A stretch of 64,000 bases of DNA, taken from contig JAKSZT010053883.1 in the NCBI GenBank assembly GCA_026826555.1, positions 31,725,282-31,789,281 of the forward strand. Reading direction: 5' to 3'. This document shows, one piece after another, positions 1 through 10,461 of this stretch; within the stretch, counting starts at the first letter, position 1, and each line of letters starts with the position of its first letter. The stretch comes from Tolypeutes matacus (lineage: Eukaryota > Chordata > Mammalia > Cingulata > Chlamyphoridae). Below the pieces are notes generated by a model, which made no database searches, had not been told where the DNA came from, and worked only from the letters and a program-made list of their open reading frames with translations. Both the position numbers and the translations under genes were made by a program.

Positions 1-400
1 ATCGGAGAGCCTTTGGGGAGCCGAGGAGAGAGGAGCAAGGGAACACGTGAGGGAGGGAAGAAAGGAAACCCACCGTCAGCCGGCAGACTCCTTCGGAAGC
101 CTTGGGAAAGAAGAACTCATAGTTCTAGTGGAAACCTGGGGGGCCCTATCTTGTCCCCACTCACCACATCCTCCCTGGTCATCCACTGGGAGGTACTTTC
201 AGATCCAATGGTTTAAAACTCTAGTTCCCATGAATTATTAAGAAGCAAATAAAAATGTAGTCTCCAAAAATGTCCCCTCTCTTCTGCTGACATCCCTTTT
301 CTGGGGGGCATACCATGTATCATTTAAAACCAGAATGAGCTTCAGAAATAGCAGGCAGAGTAAGTGCAGCTCAGCTAGTGAGCAAAAGCCCTGTAGGGTG
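1..400. other. Unique intergenic or intronic sequence, nothing recognised
   Basis: No repeat, RNA gene or convincing exon was recognised. The short open frames overlap on both strands and look like chance. Confidence 0.5.
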
Positions 401-404
401 TGGA

Positions 405-650
405 ATCTATTATCCACTCACTCATTTACCCCCAAAATATAATTGGTGCTGACTTTGTACACGTTACTGGACTGGGACTGTGGGAGGCACAAGAGGTCTC
501 AGCCTTGGAAGAGAGAATAGATACATCCCAACCATCCAGTTGTTCTTTCATTGGCACTGACCATAAGCCAGGCACCATGTTTGGGTGCTGAGCGCAAACA
601 GATGAAGTTTGAATACAGAGCAGAATGTAAACGGGGCTGTGAAGGCGAAT
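405..650 (-). repeat. L2 LINE 3'-end relic
   Basis: The antisense L2 tail pattern is visible: a CACTCACTCATTTA start, then a 'gccaggcaccatgtttgggtgctgagc' type segment read in reverse orientation. It is old and diverged and carries no coding capacity. Confidence 0.5.
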
Positions 651-654
651 AGGA

Positions 655-1885
655 TTAAGCAAGGAGCCTCTGGGGCAGGGCTTTGTCCAGCTCCTCTCTC
701 TCCCAGCTTTGAGCAAATGCTCAGTGAGGGCTGAACAGACCATGGTCCCCTCCCAGGCCACGCCCTTCTAAGCTTCCCACCAACTTGCAGAGAGAGGTCA
801 GCAGGAATGGGATCATTTTGCCTCAAAGTTATACCAGGACAAAAACAAGAGAAGAGAAAGAGGAAATGTTGAGGTAGTTTTGGGGAGCCCTGGATTGAAA
901 AAAAAAAAAAAAAAGGCACACAGAAAAACTACCTTCTCCTCTCTCACATATCACAAATCACTCTTTCTCTCCAGCCCCTCCCCCACTCTCTCCCCCTCTC
1001 CCTCTCTCCAAGAGATCAGCATAGAGCAAAGACAAATTGTTGAATATTTTCTCTCTCATCACTAAGAAGGCCTCCCCGCTGGGTGTAATCAAGAAGCATA
1101 AACTTGCATGGTGGCTCGAGTCAGTGTGAATTGAGCCGCGTTCTGCTCGCCTCTATTCAGACAAGCAGGGTCCACGGATGGGCGGACAGTCTGCTCTGCC
1201 AGCTGCAACCCGAAGGTGCTAGAGGAAAGGGGGCTGAGTCTTGTCGAGGCTCCTCTACCGGTTACAAAACTGGAATTCTGACCAGGCATAGAATTCAGGG
1301 CGCCTCTCCTGAAAGGTCAGGAAGGTGAGAAATCGATGGCTGCAGACAAGGAGTCAGGGCGTTGACAAGTGCCATAGGCATGGCTTGGCCCTCATCCCAT
1401 GTCCCCAGGTCCCCCAGGATAGGAGACAGGAGGCAGGGTGGCCTCTCAGGCCTGGTGGCTATTTCTAATGGGTTGCCCATCCAGACGGAGTGGTTTCTAT
1501 CTGATTTTCAGAGTTGCTCCTTTCACAGTGGAAGAGGGCATGGGCCTGGTGTTGCCCCAGAGGGCTGGGACCACTGAGTGTAGGGGGCCTGGAATGACAA
1601 GGGCGGGAGAAGGGGAGGTGCCAGGGAAGCTGGGCTGATGACTGGTCGGCTGCCTTAAGTGAGCTGTTGGCTCTTTGTCTGAAAAATCCTTCGGCACAGC
1701 TCTGAACACACTTCAATGCAAAGCTGTGGAGGAGGCTTTCCTGCCTTCCCTTCACTCTCTGCCTTGGATATAGCCCTCTCCAATGTCTCTGCCACCTCCT
1801 GGACCCCTTGGTCGGGTCCACTGTCCTTCCTGACGGCTCTGTGTCCACTGCGATCTTTCTGAAGCACGGATCTGACCGTCACTTG
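655..1885. other. Unique sequence with a short A-tract
   Basis: No gene was recognised. An A-tract lies at about 898-914 and a CT-rich stretch at about 955-1015. The open frames on both strands lack recognisable domains, and no splice-bounded exon could be supported. Confidence 0.45.
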
Positions 1886-1889
1886 CCCC

Positions 1890-2360
1890 GCCTAAAGTGC
1901 TTCTGTGCTGCCTTATTGCCTGCAGAATGAAACCTAGGACCAGGGAGAATAATCAGGAACTCCTGGCAACCTTCCCTTCAAACTGCACCTCCTCCCTCAG
2001 CCAGCAATCCAAAAATACAACACACCCTGTATTTTCTCACCTCTGGGCCTTTGCATTTATTATTTCCCCTGCCAGGCATGCCCTTCTTCCATATCTTGCT
2101 GGTCAATTCCTACCTGTTCTTCGGGGCTCAGCTGAAATATTCCCTCTTCTGAGGAGCTTTCCCTGGTTTCCCCAGGCAGAGATAAATTGTGCTCCCCTGG
2201 CAATTTGTATAATTCAGCCCTTAACACACCGTATTGTGATCGTTGGTGTCATTGTCCCTCTCTCCACTGGGTGTGAGCTGCTTCTTAGTGCTGGGACTGT
2301 GTCTGATCTGGCTCTGTGTGCCCAGGACCCAGGACCAGCTTGTTGGAATGAATAAAACCA
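1890..2360 (+). repeat. L2 LINE 3'-UTR relic
   Basis: The typical L2 3'-region order is readable: 'cctctgggcctttgcat', 'ccctgccaggcatgccctt', 'ggggctcagctgaaata', and a terminal 'gttggaatgaataaaa'. An open frame covering it (1897-2355) is non-functional L2 sequence. Confidence 0.75.
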
Positions 2361-2396
2361 GAAGTTTCATCACCAGCTTTCAACGCTGCTCTCTGC

Positions 2397-2525
2397 CTGT
2401 ACCTGTGTACCTGCATACCTGAGAATCTGTGCACCTGGATGCTTGCATAACCTATGTACCCGAGTACCTTTGTACTGTATACTGTGTTATTGCATACCTG
2501 TGTACCTGAATGGTAAAATGTACCG
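2397..2525 (+). repeat. Degenerate GTACCTG-type minisatellite
   Basis: The words TGTACCTGTGTACCTGCATACCTG, GTACCCGAGTACCTTTGTACTGTATACTG and GCATACCTGTGTACCTG recur in irregular tandem. The basic unit looks like 8-10 bp built on G(T/C)ACCTG. I do not recognise a named family. Confidence 0.6.
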
Positions 2526-2529
2526 TTTT

Positions 2530-3540
2530 CAATGCATCAGTAAGTTTTGGGCATATCTTCCTATTCACACTTCCCCTGCTCATCCTTCCAATCAGACAGG
2601 GAGCACCTTGAGGACAAGAAGAGGATCGGATTCATCTCTGAAGGTGCAAATGCAAATAGGCACTGGTAAAGACTTTTGTGGAACTGGTTTTGGGTTTGGC
2701 TCACACTGACTTCTTCAGGCTCAGCCTGAGAGATTCAGAGGCTCGCTAGACAGGGTTGCTGTTGTGGTGGTTGTCGGTGGAAGGCTCCCGGTGAAGACCC
2801 TGGGGGTGTCTTTGTGCAGGGTTTGGATCCTGCGCCTTCACTGCATGGGGTGGAGGGTGGGCTCTTTCCATTCAAGCTTGGAGGGACTGCTGACCCAGAA
2901 TCAGCAGCCTCAACCGCGGGGGCTGGCTCCCTACACAGGGTTGGGTGAAGTGGGTCCCTGCTTGGACTGTGGAGGGGGCACAGGCTGTGCACCGGCTCAT
3001 CAGGGGCTCAGCCCTGGGGCTTTTCTGCCCAAGGCTGCAAATATCGTAGCTCTCCAGGAGGAAGAGGGCAGCCTTGGTGTTGCTACCTCCTGAGCCTTTC
3101 TTGGGCGGCTGAAAGCAGGAACTCAAATAAAGCGAGGCTTTCCTCCCAGGCAGGCAACGTGCCGGCCCTCCCGCCTCTGCAGAGGCCACAGAGATATTGC
3201 CCACCAGCTTCAGGGCTCTCATAACTCTTTCAAGACAATCACTTTATTTATATGAGTTTGTTTTAAAAAACCCACAGACGATCCACCGTGGGGACCTCTC
3301 CGGCTGCCTCAGCTTGATTCTCTCCTATCCTCCGAGTCCATAACTCTTAGTCTTTTGATTCTCCCAGTCCACAAACTATAAAAATCTTATTTCTATAAGG
3401 CCTTTTATGGTTACCAAGATAGTCAATAGTGTCATTTTCATTCATATCATTCTGCAGGGAAGTTAGAGGAAACGAACCAGACAGAGGAGAGCTATAAATA
3501 AGGCGCAGCTACCCGGGGCCCCAAGCGGATCCCACTGCGT
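2530..3540. other. Mostly unique sequence; L2-like tail near 2595-2660; AT-rich island 3210-3480
   Basis: 'agggagcaccttgaggac' near 2598 resembles an L2 3' tail. The stretch 3210-3480 is AT-rich and repeat-free (TTTATTTATATGAG, TTAAAAAACCC), unlike its GC-rich flanks, and could be a small conserved element. No gene was recognised. Confidence 0.35.
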
Positions 3541-3544
3541 GCTT

Positions 3545-3700
3545 TTAAAACTACTCACGCACCGAAAACACACTCGCGCAACACAGTCATGTGCACACCA
3601 ATAAGCACGCACAGAGACAGGTGCACACGGACTCACCCATGCCCAGAGGTGCGTGTACTCGTGGTGCTTGCACGTACACACGCGTGCACGCCTATGCAGT
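3545..3700. repeat. Degenerate CA/CG alternating purine-pyrimidine tract
   Basis: Repeated CACGCAC, ACACACTCGCGCA, GTGCACAC and ACGTACACACGCGTGCACGC words form an interrupted alternating purine-pyrimidine run, a decayed CA microsatellite. Open frames across it are cysteine/histidine/threonine-rich artefacts. Confidence 0.65.
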
Positions 3701-4335
3701 TGCAGCTTGGCAGTCTTAGACAAAAGCCCTTTCCGGGATGGGCCTGGCACTGCAGGGCCAAGAGCAGGCAGCAGCACTTGCCGTGGCGAGATGGGGGGAC
3801 CGAAGAGGGCCAGCCTGGAGAACACATTCCAAAGCCATGAACTGCGGGGCTGGGCACACAGCCATCCATGAGCTCATGTGTGGGGCGCTTTGGAATTTCC
3901 GCCAACACAGGAGTCTGTGTTCCGGGCCAGCACTGGGAATGCCAGGGCGAGTCTCAGGGCTCCCTCTGACTGCTGGTCTCGTCTGAGGGCCCAAACCCCC
4001 ATTGCTGGGGGAGAGCGAGCTTCTGATTTGTGCCTACCTGCCACTCACCTGAACATTTGTCCACAGTCCTGCTGTCAACGGCTCCGCCCTAAGGGCAGGA
4101 CCCCAGAGGAAGAGCCCCAACACTGGAGGAGAAGGAGGAGTCTTGGGCAGTGGGGCTCACAGTGGGGAGGCAGAAGAGTTGGGGGAGGGGAGGACTGCAA
4201 ACTTGCCCCCAGGTAAACACAGCCTCCCCCAGGAGCAAGTGGGGGAGGGCAAGGGCACGTGGCTGGTGCAGGGAACTGGGCTATCCTCAGCTATCTCGGG
4301 GCTCATAGGCCAGGGGTGCAAGGGAGGGAACGGCA
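3700..4335. other. GC-rich unique sequence, nothing recognised
   Basis: The sequence is GC-rich with many overlapping open frames on both strands. None has a recognisable domain, and there is no CpG-island-like density. Confidence 0.4.
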
Positions 4336-4339
4336 GTCG

Positions 4340-4470
4340 GGAAACTGGGGTCCCAGTGCTGACTCCACACTGCTGCTCTGTGTGATGCTGGGTGAGCATC
4401 CTCCCATCTCTGGGCTTCTATTTCCCCCAGTGAATCATCAGACAGATGAGCTCTCGGGCCCCTCCTAGTT
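4340..4470 (+). repeat. MIR SINE relic
   Basis: The MIR core pattern is readable: 'ctgctctgtgtgatgctggg', then 'tctctgggcttctatttccccc'. It is the usual 'CTCAGTTTCCTCATCTG' region in diverged form. Confidence 0.55.
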
Positions 4471-4499
4471 TTGGACCCAAGATGGCCAGAAATGCAGGT

Positions 4500-4645
4500 G
4501 GACTAGCTGCATCTCGGTGACTCAGGGCAGGTGTGTCTCCTTAGTTTCCCCATCTGTAAAATGGGGATGGTGCAGTTTGACCGCTGATAACCTCCCAGGG
4601 GTGCTGCGAGGGGACTGGGCGTCCAGGAGCATGCATGGGCTTGTT
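4500..4645 (+). repeat. MIR SINE relic
   Basis: 'agtttccccatctgtaaaat' followed by 'ggggatggtgcag' is the diagnostic MIR core, with a decayed 3' part after it. Confidence 0.75.
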
Positions 4646-4844
4646 TGAGAACTGGTAGGTTTGGAACCTGCAATGGATGCACTCCGTCAGGGTGCCTGAG
4701 ATCTTGAAAAGAGTCCCATCTCACCCCCAGCCTTCCCCTCCCTCCTTACCCCTTGGCCCAGGCCTGGCCCGCTCCCTGAAGAGCTGAGAATGGGGCCCTG
4801 AGCTTCTGAGCACAAGGCCTCGGAATTCCTCTATTTCCCCTCCT

Positions 4845-5070
4845 GCCTTCTTCAAGGGAACTATTAATTGTAATTTAAGCCTCCCAAGTTAAAAGCAACG
4901 TGCGGATTTAAGGATTCTTTCATCCCAATTACACATCATTTCTGGCTGCACTTTAGTGCCAAGCTTTTATCTGTTGTTCTGGGGAATCACTTATTGGCCA
5001 GAGCAGCAGCGGGCTCCACACAGATTTCTCCCTGATTATGTTTAATGGCAAATGGAGAGTTAACTGGCCC
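4845..5070. promoter_or_regulatory. AT-rich repeat-free island, candidate conserved noncoding element
   Basis: An AT-rich block with CTATTAATTGTAATTTAAG, CCCAATTACACATCATTT, GCTTTTATCTG and CTGATTATGTTTAATGG sits inside GC-rich sequence. These are homeodomain- and GATA-like words. No repeat was recognised. The regulatory role is inferred from composition only. Confidence 0.3.
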
Positions 5071-5890
5071 CCTCCCCTGAGCTGTGCCGGCAGTTTTCCC
5101 AGCCCAGCCTAGAACAGCCCCAGGGAGCGGGAGGGTGTGGAATGGGGTTGCTGCAGGGACCTCCACGTCCTGGCACCCCGGTGCAGGGCTCTGAGGGGAC
5201 TCTGTGGCTCGAGGTGGCTAAGGGGCGCTCCTCCCCCACCTCCCAGGTGAACCAAGTGCTCTGTTCTGCCTGCTGATGGCAGCTATTTCTTTATTCCTCA
5301 CCTTCTACAATTATCGGAGTCTACTGTGGGGCGGGCCGTGGGTTGGCATCACTTCCTGTCTCTTGTTGGTGTGTGCCCAGCTGCCAGGGCTACTGTGACA
5401 TTCATATACACACTTGCAAACCTCAGAGTGTGCCCAGCCCCTGAGCCTATGCTGACACACATGCATACGCTCACAGAATCATGCACAAACGCACACAAGC
5501 ACTCTCACACACTCACAATTAATGCTCCCACACACAGGGCACATTCTCTTTGCACAGATTCCCTACTCAACCCTCCAAATACATTCTCAGCCTCAGTCCC
5601 AGCATGCACACATTTGGCTCTTCCTTGTCACACAGAGCCTTCTCTGTATGTCTGTCACTCACAGAATTAGGCTGCCATAGACGCTTGGAGTGGATCTCGG
5701 AGTGTCAGGCAGGAGATCATGGAGCCAGACCCCCTCTGTTATACCCAGCTGAATTTTGCTACGTCAAGAGCTGGGCCGGCTGCTCAGTCCTGGAGGTGAA
5801 ACTCGGTAAATCTCAAGCAACACGTTCACTGTGGGGCTCCTGATCTACCCCAAACCTGTTTGTCTGCACACTTCCGCCATCTCAGCTGTT
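5070..5890. other. Unique sequence with a CA-rich stretch
   Basis: The stretch 5400-5560 is rich in CACACAC-type words (ACACACATGCATACGCTCAC, CACTCTCACACACTCAC). The overlapping open frames are low-complexity products of it. No gene was recognised. Confidence 0.4.
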
Positions 5891-5894
5891 GGAA

Positions 5895-6508
5895 AGTCCT
5901 TTCCATTGCTTAGGACAAAAAAAACCTTGGAGTCATTCTTGACTCCTCTCCTTTTCTCACTCCCTACATTCCACCCATCAGCAATCACACTGACTGTATT
6001 TTAAAAATATATTCCTAATCTGATCGCGTCTCACCATGTCACCTGCCACCAGCCTCCTCAGAGCCCTCAAGTGGATTCCTGCAATAACCTCCTAGCAGCT
6101 CCCCCAGCTGCTGCCCTGCCCGCCTCCACAGCAACCAGAGGACATTTAAAGTCAGATCATATCACTTCCCTGCACTTTCAGAGGAAAAATTGAGGACCTG
6201 CAAGTCTCTACGTGAGCTGCTCAGCTTTGCCCCACCCCACCCTGACTTCCCTTCTTTTTCCTCCCTCACTCCCCTCCACCCACATGGGCCTCCTGGCTGA
6301 GCTCCTGCTGCAGGCTCTTTGCTGTTCCCCCGCTGCTTTCCTCCAGATCGCCACTGGGATAACTCCCTCACCTCCTTTGAGTCTTTGCTCAAATATCACC
6401 TTCCTAATGAGATCTAGAATGTCCTATTCCCTGCTGCTGCTTCCAACCCCTGCCTGCACAACCCCCCTTACTCTGCTCTGTGTTTTCTTTTCCCCCCAGA
6501 ACATACAC
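5895..6508 (+). repeat. L2 LINE 3' region, left part, interrupted
   Basis: The order matches L2: 'aaaccttggagtcattcttg' (end of the RT frame), 'cagatcatatcacttccctg', then 'ctttgctcaaatatcaccttc'. The copy resumes at 6897 after an LTR insertion. Confidence 0.75.
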
Positions 6509-6512
6509 CTTT

Positions 6513-6896
6513 TGTGGCAGGTTGGGTACATCAGGAGACAGACTTGGAGACAGAGACTTGCTTGCAGGAAGTTGTCAGATCAAGACCTGTGGGGGGTCGG
6601 TTGGGTGAGGAAACAAATTGCACAGAGGGAAGAGCTGAATTGTGACATGGTCAGGACAGAGGCCTCTCCGAGGGAGCTCTGGATTTGGGGTGAGGGGGCA
6701 GGGGCCCCATCGAGATTCTGGGGGTGGGCTTCCCCAGGGAGGGGACGCCTTGAGGGCAGCAACTCTCTTCACTGAAGGCAGTTCTGGAGAGGGGCTCAGC
6801 TGAACCCCGTAGGCCACTCACTCGTGCTCCCGGCCCCGGCAGAAGGGGAGGCCTCAGCTCAGGAGGGAGGGTCTGGGCGCCACAGCATCTGCCACA
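6513..6896. mobile_element. Solo LTR inserted in L2
   Basis: A 384-bp block starts TGTGGCAG and ends CTGCCACA (TG...CA with 8-bp inverted ends). It lies between two parts of one L2. The flanking 5-mers are CCTTT (6508-6512) and TCTTT (6897-6901), a 5-bp duplication with one mismatch, as expected for ERV-L/MaLR LTRs. The subfamily was not recognised. Confidence 0.6.
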
Positions 6897-7075
6897 TCTT
6901 TTACATGTGAAGCTGAGTAGATGTATTCTAGTCATTGTTTATTGTCTTTTTCTCCTGCTAGAAAAGGAGCCCCAGGAGGGAAGGGATCTCTGAGTATTCC
7001 TGATGTTTCCTGAGTGTCTAGAATAGTTTTGTCCCAGAGTAGGCACTCAATAAATATATGAGGAACGAATGGACC
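6897..7075 (+). repeat. L2 LINE 3' tail, right part
   Basis: It continues the L2 cut at 6508: 'tcattgtttattgtctttt', 'aggagccccaggagggaag', 'gtaggcactcaataaatat'. Together with 5895-6508 it makes one element split by the LTR. Confidence 0.75.
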
Positions 7076-7134
7076 AGCCTGCCCCTTTCTCCATGTCACC
7101 CTTGAGTCTTTCATCAACCTTCTCAGAATAACAA

Positions 7135-7345
7135 CCCTAGTTCTTCTCCCTGCCAGTTGTGCAACGTTGGGTGAGTTGTCTGACTTCCTGGAGCCTCTGC
7201 TTCTTCATGTGTAAACTGGGGATACTAGATGGACCCACCTCTTAAGGTTTGGGGAGGATGAAAGGAGCTTATGCTTGTAAAGCGCTGAGCAGGGGCCTGG
7301 GACAGAGTTAGTACTCAATAAATAGTATCTGTTATTGTTGTTGAT
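7135..7345 (+). repeat. MIR SINE relic
   Basis: A near full-length MIR: 'ttgggtgagttgtctgactt', 'cttcatgtgtaaactgggga', 'gtaaagcgctgagcaggggc', ending 'tcaataaatagtatctgtta'. Confidence 0.75.
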
Positions 7346-7980
7346 GAGGATGTTAATGGTTCTCCTTGCTTTGGGTTGCTGCCAGGTCTCTGATTAGACT
7401 TAAAGACAAAGCCAAGACCCCAGTGGGTTGGTTAACTTGACCTTGCAGGTATACGGGTCTGTTTCTTCAGAAGTCTGCTCTGCAAAGCTCAATTTTTGGC
7501 TAGTGAGGATAGAGATCTGCTCACAAGCTTATGGCTGGAATCCCTGCCCCAGGAGAGCTCATCGTGGACCTGTGTGGAGGTGGGGTGGGATAGGGATCTG
7601 TATACATGTTTGCATGGAGATAATAAAGGCTACACTCAAAGCTGTGCTTTCCTAACAGACAACGTGCCCCAGGCATTAGGCAGACCCTGGAAGCCAGCAC
7701 TGAGGGGAGTCAGGAGAGGTCAAAAGAGCCATCACCCCTTCCTCACCTTCTGCTCCCTCTTTGCCTCTTGCACAGGCATTGCTCCCTGAATGAACTCACT
7801 TTGCAAACTCAGTACTGTGGTTAAATCCAGTGGGCACTTACTTGACCTGAGTTCTGTGATATCCCTTCTGGGTACAGAGGACTCTGTGGCATAGTCTCCA
7901 GGTCCCCCACCTCCCCCACCCCCTTTGGGACAGAGGTACTCACTCTCCCAGCCAATGGAAATATTGGTGGCCAAAAGCAT
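7345..7980. other. Unique sequence, nothing recognised
   Basis: No repeat or exon was recognised. The open frames at 7428-7789 (+) and 7732-8093 (-) overlap each other and have no domain. Confidence 0.4.
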
Positions 7981-7984
7981 TCAA

Positions 7985-8494
7985 CTGAGCCTCTCCCCAA
8001 GAATTGCCTTTGATTAAAGGGAACTGCCTTTCTCAAGATTTTGGCCCTCTTCCTGGAGGCCAAAGCCCAGCCCTCTGCCTCATTTTGGCACATCTCTAAA
8101 GGGCCACACCTGGTCTAGAGCTTTCCATGGAATTGACCAACGCCTCTGTTGCTACTGTATCACAGTTCAACTTCTCCCTCTGCCCAGTGCTGCTTCCCTC
8201 ACTCTTTTTTTTTTTTTTTTAACTTAAATTTTCCGGGGAAAGCATGAACGCACCCCCCCACCAACTCAAATTATGCAGTTGAGTTTCCCCCATGTGGGGA
8301 AATCACAGGGGTCGGCAGATCCCCAGTGCTCAGCCTTGTCCTGGGAAAACCACCTTCACGACCATAGTATCTCCCCTGCCAGGTAAGTATTCCCTCACTC
8401 TTTTACAGGTGTTGTTCCTGAGATCATCCCCAATAAACCCTCTGCATGCAAATTTCCATCTTAGATCTGTTTCTAGGGAACTTGACCTACAGCA
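7985..8494 (+). mobile_element. ERV-L-type LTR, 3' portion, carrying a U1 insertion
   Basis: The sequence resembles LTRs at 9780-10505 and 36030-36400 in this window. It has 'caataaaccctctgcatgca' and a 'tctagggaacttgacctaca' end. Directly after it (from about 8495) lies 'ttggtgctaggagtggttcc', resembling a tRNA-Leu primer-binding site. That site fixes the LTR 3' end and the plus orientation. A U1 retropseudogene (8209-8390) interrupts it. The 5' boundary is approximate. Confidence 0.6.
8209..8390 (-). pseudogene. RNU1 pseudogene: U1 snRNA retropseudogene
   Basis: On the minus strand, from 8390 down to about 8233, the sequence begins ATACTTACCTGGCAGGGGAG, the 5' end of U1 snRNA including the splice-site-pairing ACUUACCUG. 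It runs through all four stem-loop regions (GAAGGTGGTTTTCCCAGG, CCCCTGTGATTTCCCCACAT, AACTCAACTGCATAATTTG) to GCTTTCCCCGG. The span is about 158 nt against about 164 nt for functional U1. An A-rich tail follows (poly-T at 8205-8220 on the plus strand). A 14-bp duplication, TCCCTCACTCTTTT, flanks the insertion at 8195-8208 and 8391-8404. This is L1-style retroposition of a full-length U1. The Sm-site region (AATTTGAGTTGG) is altered, and no snRNA promoter is present because the flank is LTR sequence. It is almost certainly inactive. Confidence 0.93.
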
Positions 8495-9380
8495 GTTGGT
8501 GCTAGGAGTGGTTCCTAGGAAACAGACTCTAAAATGGGATTTTGGAGCTGGCTCACACCCTGGCAGGTTGGTAATGAGAACCCCATCACTGGTGGTATGT
8601 GGAGGACTACTAGCCCTAACATGCCCCCAGTGGTGTGGTTGTTAAGACTTTCACAATGAACTGGGATGGAATACTGATGGAAGGGAATGTACTGCCAGGG
8701 GCAGTATTGCAGGCAATTGAGGCAGTCAATAATTGAATAATTGAAGCAGTGATTATAAAGACTATGAAATCAGAAGATTGTTGCTGGGGTGATCAACACA
8801 CTGGGAAAAGACAATTGAAGGCTGAGGGTGAGTAATCACAATTTAAGGTGAAGTGTGAAAGCCAGAAGGCCTGTAGCCATCAGATAAAGAAACTTATTTT
8901 TTAGAGTAGAAAAACTGAGGCTAGCCCCACAATTAATTACAAGGGTAGCAGTTTTCTGGAGAAAATTGAATTCTCAACTCCAGCCAGTTTGCTGTACCTT
9001 GCTTGATCAGGGTCTTGATTGGGAAGGACACTCGGGACAGGGACATCTGTGATGTCCTTGCAAACCTTGAAATCTCAGGTCTCCCCTGAACCCTCTGAGG
9101 TTGCAGTGTCCCTCTGCCTAGTGCTTCCTGATGCTTGAAGAAGATGCAGGGGCTTCTACCTGGCAAGTTGCCATGTACGATGAACTCACCCCTTCCCCCC
9201 AGGATCTCCCCTACCTCCTGGCTGGCCACCAGACCAATAACTTGGGTGAAGTCGCAACATAACCTGGCTGGGGAAGTGTTGGGCCTGCTAAGGGGAGGAG
9301 TTGCTGCCAGATTTAGCCAGTGAATATCAGCAGGAGCCGGGAGTTGACCTTCGTTTCTGTCCTGCATGCACCTTGCTGGA
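8495..9380 (+). mobile_element. ERV-L-like 5' internal remnant with Leu-type primer-binding site
   Basis: It directly follows an LTR end. The start 'ttggtgctaggagtgg' resembles the tRNA-Leu primer-binding site that names ERV-L. The remainder has no long frame and many stops, and looks like decayed leader/gag sequence. It ends where an L2 begins. The gag assignment is tentative; the primer-site match is the strongest evidence. Confidence 0.45.
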
Positions 9381-9384
9381 CCAC

Positions 9385-9778
9385 CTTCCATGCTGCTGTG
9401 ACAGGGAGCTTTCTAAACTAGTGGTCTCACCCTGTCTCTGCCCTGCTTTGACCTCCTCACTACATCCTATTGCCTCAGGAGTAAGTCCAAATTTCTTTGC
9501 TTGGTGTTGCTCCACCTCATCACTTTTTCTATTCTTTTTTTACCTTTGCTGGGTAGGCTCCCACACCTGTGCCTTTGCTTTTGCTGCTTCCTTTGCTTGG
9601 AAATGCTCTCCTCTTCCTCATTTTACCAGGTTCTTCCCTATGCCAGTTGAGATACCATTGGGTCTCCTGTGGAAGACATTGTGCTCTTCTCCATTGTGCG
9701 CTCCTCTTCAGCTCTTGTGCCTCTATCATGAGCTAAAGTCTCTCCAGCACTCCATGGGGACTGTCCTTAGCTAATGCC
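9385..9778 (+). repeat. L2 LINE 3'-UTR relic
   Basis: L2 landmarks in order: 'attgcctcaggagtaagtcc', 'acacctgtgcctttgctttt', 'ttggaaatgctctcctctt'. An open frame (9301-9774) is only this repeat read through. Confidence 0.65.
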
Positions 9779-9779
9779 T

Positions 9780-10040
9780 TGCTTAAGGTAATGCCCCCTC
9801 CCAGGGGCAGCCCACAGTCAAAGCTGGCTGAGGAGGGGATACAGAGGCCCGGTCCCCTTGCCTCACTTTGGAACAATGCTGAATTTCCTTCCTACCTCCA
9901 GAGCTTCTCATAGGGTTGGATGAGGCCTCAGCTGCCACCCCCTTGCTGGCCAGCTTCCTTTCTGCTCAATCCTAGCCTCCTCACTTCTTTATAGTGTCTC
10001 TCCAGGGCACCCCCCTCTCCCTCCCAATAAACCTCCATCT
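9780..10040 (+). mobile_element. ERV-L-type LTR, left part
   Basis: It is homologous to 36030-36400 and 7985-8494 ('ggcagcccacagtcaaagct', 'cagagcttctcatagggttg', 'caataaacctccatcttag'). It is cut by another LTR at about 10041 and resumes at 10462. Confidence 0.55.
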
Positions 10041-10461
10041 TAGTTTTCCAGGCGGCTCTGACAGATACCACGCAATGAGTGGACTTAACAACAGGACTTT
10101 ATTGGCTCAGAGTTTCAGAGGCTAGAAGGCTTCTTTTCTTCCCAGGGTCGGCAGCGTTCTGGCTGGCCGGCAATTCTTGGGTCCCTTGGCTTTCCCATCA
10201 CGTAAAGATTTCCCCTCCTTTCTCTTCCAGGTTCTCTTGACTTCCGCCTCCTCCTAATGTTTTTCTCTCTATGTCCAAATTTCTTCTGCTTATAAAGGAC
10301 TCCAGCAATCCTGATTAAGGCCTGCCCTCATTCAGTTGGGCCACACCTTAACTAAAATAACATTTTCAAGAGCTCCTATTTACAATGGGCTCACACCCCT
10401 GGGAATATGGATCAAGACCAGGAACATGTCTAAATTGGGGTACATAATTCAATCCACCGCA
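10041..10461 (-). mobile_element. MaLR-like LTR inserted in the ERV-L LTR
   Basis: Landmarks match the elements at 27382-27800 and 30405-32000: 'aggactttattggctcagag', 'ctggctggccggcaattctt', 'cttataaaggactccagcaa', 'tcctatttacaatgggctca', 'ggtacataattcaatccacc'. The orientation is read against MLT1-like consensus features. Boundaries are good to about 10 bp. Confidence 0.6.

Noticed and set aside
6212..6775. 187-codon plus-strand open frame
   Set aside because: It begins in L2 3' sequence and reads into the inserted LTR at 6513, so it is a chimera of two repeats.
8380..8392. Strong splice-donor-like word CAGGTAAGTAT
   Set aside because: It is the reverse complement of the U1 snRNA 5' end within the U1 retropseudogene, so it looks like a donor by complementarity and not because an exon ends here.
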